Source of the DNA: Mycobacterium marinum
GTDB taxonomy: Bacteria > Actinomycetota > Actinomycetes > Mycobacteriales > Mycobacteriaceae
Assembly (NCBI RefSeq): GCF_003391395.1
Contig: NZ_CP024190.1
Location: forward strand, 5,022,001 to 5,086,000
DNA: 64,000 bases
Direction of reading: 5' to 3'
Under the pieces are notes generated by a model. The model saw only the letters and a program-made list of their open reading frames with translations, was not told the origin of the DNA and did no database searches. Position 1 is the stretch's first letter, and the number at the start of each line of letters is the position of its first letter. The position numbers were made by a program, and so were the translations under genes. Shown here in pieces: positions 61,431-64,000 of this stretch.

Positions 61431-64000
61431 CTAGGCGGCCAACGAAGCGTACGTTGTGGTGCGCTGGCGCGCCGGCCGACCGATCCCCGCGGCGATAGCC
61501 GCAAGTTCGGCAGCGGTCTTTGCCGATCCGTGTTCGGAACCGGCCATCCGCGAGATCGTCTCCTCCATCAGCGTCCCGCCCAAGTCGTTGGCGCCGCCGC
61601 TCAGCATCACTCGAGTGCGCTCGACACCAAGTTTGACCCAGCTGGTCTGGATGTGGGGAATGCGGCCGTGCAGCATGATCCGCGCCAGGGCATGCACCGC
61701 GCGGTTGTCGCGATGAGTGGGGCCCGGCCTGGCCGCGCCAGCCAGGTACAACGGCGAGTTCTGATGCACGAACGGCAACGGCACGAATTCCGTGAACCCG
61801 CCGGTGCGGTCTTGGATATCGCGCAGCACATTGAGGTGGGCAATCCAGTGCCGCGGGCTGTCGACGTGGCCGTACATCATGGTCGATGATGACCGCAGGC
61901 CCACCTCGTGCGCGGTGCTCACGATCTCGATCCACAGCGACGTCGGCAACTTGCCCTTGGTGAGCACCCAACGCACCTCGTCGTCCAGAATCTCGGCGGC
62001 GGTGCCTGGGATGGTGCCCAGACCGGCCTCACGCAGAGCGGTCAGCCACTCGCGGATGCTCAGCCCGCTCTTGGTCACACCGTTGGCGATCTCCATCGGA
62101 GAGAACGCGTGCACGTGCATCGAGGGCACCCGAGCCTTGACCGCACGCACCAGGTCGGCGTAGCCGGTAACCGGAAGTTCGGGATCGATGCCCCCCTGCA
62201 TGCACACCTCGGTCGCTCCGGCCACGTGGGCTTCCCAGGCGCGATCGGCGACCTCGTCCGCCGACAGTGAGTAGGCGTCGGCGTCGCCCTTGCGCTGCGC
62301 GAACGCGCAGAATCGGCAGCCGGTGTAACAAACGTTGGTGAAGTTGATGTTGCGGTTGACCACAAAGGTCACGTCGTCACCGACCGCATCGCGTCGCAAC
62401 GAATCTGCAAGCGCCGCAACAGCTTCCAAGGCGGGTCCGTCAGCGGTGGCCAGCGCAAGATATTCCTCGTCGGAACAGCCCGCGGGAGAACGCTCGGCGG
62501 AACGCAGAGCGGCCAGGACATCGGTGTCGATGCGTTCGGGACCACGGGCCGCCAGCTCGTGCACGTGTGAACGGACCGCATCCCAGTCACCGAAAGCGCT
62601 GTCGAGGTCGCTGCGCGCCTCGGTGCAGCGTCCCTCTGTGTCGATCGCCGCATTGAGATCCACCCGACCTGACGACGCGACATCGTCAGGCTCCTGCCAC
62701 GGCAGACCCACCGGGTTGACCTCACGTGCAAAACCAGTCGCCGGATCAGCCAGCGCCACAACATGTCTGCGCACCCGCGGGTCGATCCAGGCGCCCCCCG
62801 CCTGCACGTACTTGGGTTGCGCGGTCAACCGCTGCACCAGTTCGTAGCCCGCTCCCGAAGTCACGGCGGCCAGGTCGTCCAATGCGGGCCACGGCCGCTC
62901 CGGGTTGACGTGGTCGGGCGTCAGCGGCGACACGCCACCCCAGTCGTCGACACCGGCACCGATCAGCGCCGCACATTCATCTTGGGAAACCAGATTCGGT
63001 GGCGCCTGAATGCGCATTCCCGGGCCGAGCACCAGCCGGGCGACCGCGACCGTCGCCAGGTAGTCCTCGATTCCGGCGTCGGGAACCGCTGCCATTGCGG
63101 TGTGTTCCTTGGCCCGGAAGTTTTGCACGATCACTTCCTGGACGTGGCCAAACTCTTTGTGCAACTTACGAATCGCATGCAGCGTGTCAGCCCGCTCGGC
63201 CAGCGTCTCACCGATGCCGACCAGCAGACCGGTGGTAAACGGTATGGAAAGCCGACCGGCGTCGGTCAGAGTGCGCAACCGCACCGCCGGGTCTTTGTCC
63301 GGGCTGCCATAGTGCGCGAGGCCTTTGGTTTCGAACAGCCGCCGCGACGTCGTCTCCAGCATCATGCCCATCGACGGCGCCACCGGTTTGAGCAGCGACA
63401 TCTCCGACCAGCTCATCACCCCCGGATTCAAGTGCGGCAAGAGCCCAGTCTCTTCGAGCACCCGGATCGCCATGGCCCGCACATAGGCCAGCGTGGTGTC
63501 ATAGCCGCGCTCGCTCAGCCACTCCTTCGCCTCTGGCCAACGTTGCTCGGGACGATCCCCAAGGGTGAACAGGGCCTCTTTGCAGCCAAGTTGGGCCCCC
63601 CGCCGTGCGATATCGAGGATCTCGTCGGGCTCCAGATACATTCCGGCGCCTTGGGCCCGCAGCTTGCCCGGGACGGTGACGAACGTGCAGTAGTGGCAGT
63701 TGTCACGGCATAGATGGGTGACCGGGATGAATACCTTGCGCGAATAGGTGATCGGCAGACCACCGCCCGTACCGCGGCGTCCGGCCGATTCCAGACCAGC
63801 GTCACGCACTCGGGCCGCGCTGGCACACAGCTCAGCCAGCTGGTCGCCGCGCGCCGACATCGCGACGGCGGCCTCGTCGATGTTGAGCGCAACACCGTCT
63901 CGCGCGCGCCGTAGTACCCGCCGCAGCGCCGATGCACTGGGCTTGGGCGGAACGACGGGGCTGGGCAGGGCGGTGGGCTCCTGGCGCGAGGTCAGCGGCA
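61431..64000 (-). CDS. fbiC: 7,8-didemethyl-8-hydroxy-5-deazariboflavin (FO) synthase FbiC, first base of start codon outside window
   Basis: A two-module radical-SAM enzyme that makes FO, the chromophore of coenzyme F420, from tyrosine and a ribityl-diaminouracil. The CofG-like module has CRDNCHYCTF (CxxxCxxC). The CofH-like module has NINFTNVCYTGCRFCAFAQRKGDADAY. Both clusters are intact. The reading frame continues upstream of the internal ATG at 63860 to the window edge as PLTSRQEPTALPSPVVPPKPSASALRRVLRRARDG, which aligns with the H37Rv N terminus. The last two bases (TG) before it are probably the end of the start codon. This gives 856 aa, exactly the Rv1173 length. F420 is needed to activate pretomanid-type drugs. 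Confidence 0.96.
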   Translation of the reverse strand, partial: PLTSRQEPTALPSPVVPPKPSASALRRVLRRARDGVALNIDEAAVAMSARGDQLAELCASAARVRDAGLESAGRRGTGGGLPITYSRKVFIPVTHLCRDNCHYCTFVTVPGKLRAQGAGMYLEPDEILDIARRGAQLGCKEALFTLGDRPEQRWPEAKEWLSERGYDTTLAYVRAMAIRVLEETGLLPHLNPGVMSWSEMSLLKPVAPSMGMMLETTSRRLFETKGLAHYGSPDKDPAVRLRTLTDAGRLSIPFTTGLLVGIGETLAERADTLHAIRKLHKEFGHVQEVIVQNFRAKEHTAMAAVPDAGIEDYLATVAVARLVLGPGMRIQAPPNLVSQDECAALIGAGVDDWGGVSPLTPDHVNPERPWPALDDLAAVTSGAGYELVQRLTAQPKYVQAGGAWIDPRVRRHVVALADPATGFAREVNPVGLPWQEPDDVASSGRVDLNAAIDTEGRCTEARSDLDSAFGDWDAVRSHVHELAARGPERIDTDVLAALRSAERSPAGCSDEEYLALATADGPALEAVAALADSLRRDAVGDDVTFVVNRNINFTNVCYTGCRFCAFAQRKGDADAYSLSADEVADRAWEAHVAGATEVCMQGGIDPELPVTGYADLVRAVKARVPSMHVHAFSPMEIANGVTKSGLSIREWLTALREAGLGTIPGTAAEILDDEVRWVLTKGKLPTSLWIEIVSTAHEVGLRSSSTMMYGHVDSPRHWIAHLNVLRDIQDRTGGFTEFVPLPFVHQNSPLYLAGAARPGPTHRDNRAVHALARIMLHGRIPHIQTSWVKLGVERTRVMLSGGANDLGGTLMEETISRMAGSEHGSAKTAAELAAIAAGIGRPARQRTTTYASLAA

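Overview
The window is high-GC actinobacterial DNA from a slow-growing Mycobacterium. PE and PPE proteins, a PE_PGRS, FbiC, TB8.4, FadD6, FadD36 and DapC/D/E are all present. Compared with my memory of M. tuberculosis H37Rv, the conserved backbone runs from folP2 (Rv1207, truncated at base 1) down to fbiC (Rv1173, whose start codon lies at the right edge). The window is therefore read in the direction of falling Rv numbers. Species assignment is not possible from this window alone. The accessory content differs from H37Rv at several points, so this is a relative rather than an obvious M. tuberculosis complex strain.

Layout. 0-8 kb: folP2, fadD6, a LOG-type phosphoribohydrolase, a STAND-like ATPase, and the lysine/diaminopimelate genes dapE and dapD, which flank a striking inverted repeat. 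7.6-11.4 kb: a MarR regulator and two paralogous small secreted Pro/His-rich proteins. Their promoters carry the same palindromic operator as the marR promoter. An MHS-type transporter lies between them. 11.5-13 kb: a PE/PPE pair. 13.7-18.3 kb: a PucR-type regulator, fadD36 and two alpha/beta hydrolases. 18.4-23.4 kb: an aldehyde dehydrogenase divergent from an operon resembling chsH2/chsH1/ltp2 of cholesterol side-chain degradation, ending in a TetR gene. This sits where H37Rv has sigI/Rv1190. 23.4-27.7 kb: the proline catabolism module putB-rocA with its regulator pruC.

27.8-50 kb is the accessory heart. In H37Rv the polyacyltrehalose locus (pks3/4-papA3-mmpL10-fadD21) occupies this junction between Rv1186c and Rv1179c. 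Here it holds stf0 (trehalose 2-sulfotransferase) and a compact, partly AT-richer sulfation island: transporter - cysQ - cysC - sulfotransferase - HPP-like membrane protein - CPA2 antiporter - ATP sulfurylase (sat) - unknown small protein. A second, inverted copy of the transporter closes the island. Together these genes could import an anion, activate sulfate to PAPS, sulfate an acceptor, and recycle PAP. A roughly 250-bp upstream repeat with a DosR-box-like core occurs three times, once before each transporter and once before a PPE gene. IS3-family remnants and a 359-bp transporter fragment mark rearrangement. Three PPE genes, a PE_PGRS and a rifampicin-monooxygenase-like gene with a RAE-like palindrome follow.

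50-64 kb returns to backbone: a Rv1179c-type helicase, dapC, fdxC, a PadR regulator, fadH, TB8.4, then an unusual PE protein fused to two CBM2 domains and a GH18 chitinase-like domain, and finally fbiC.
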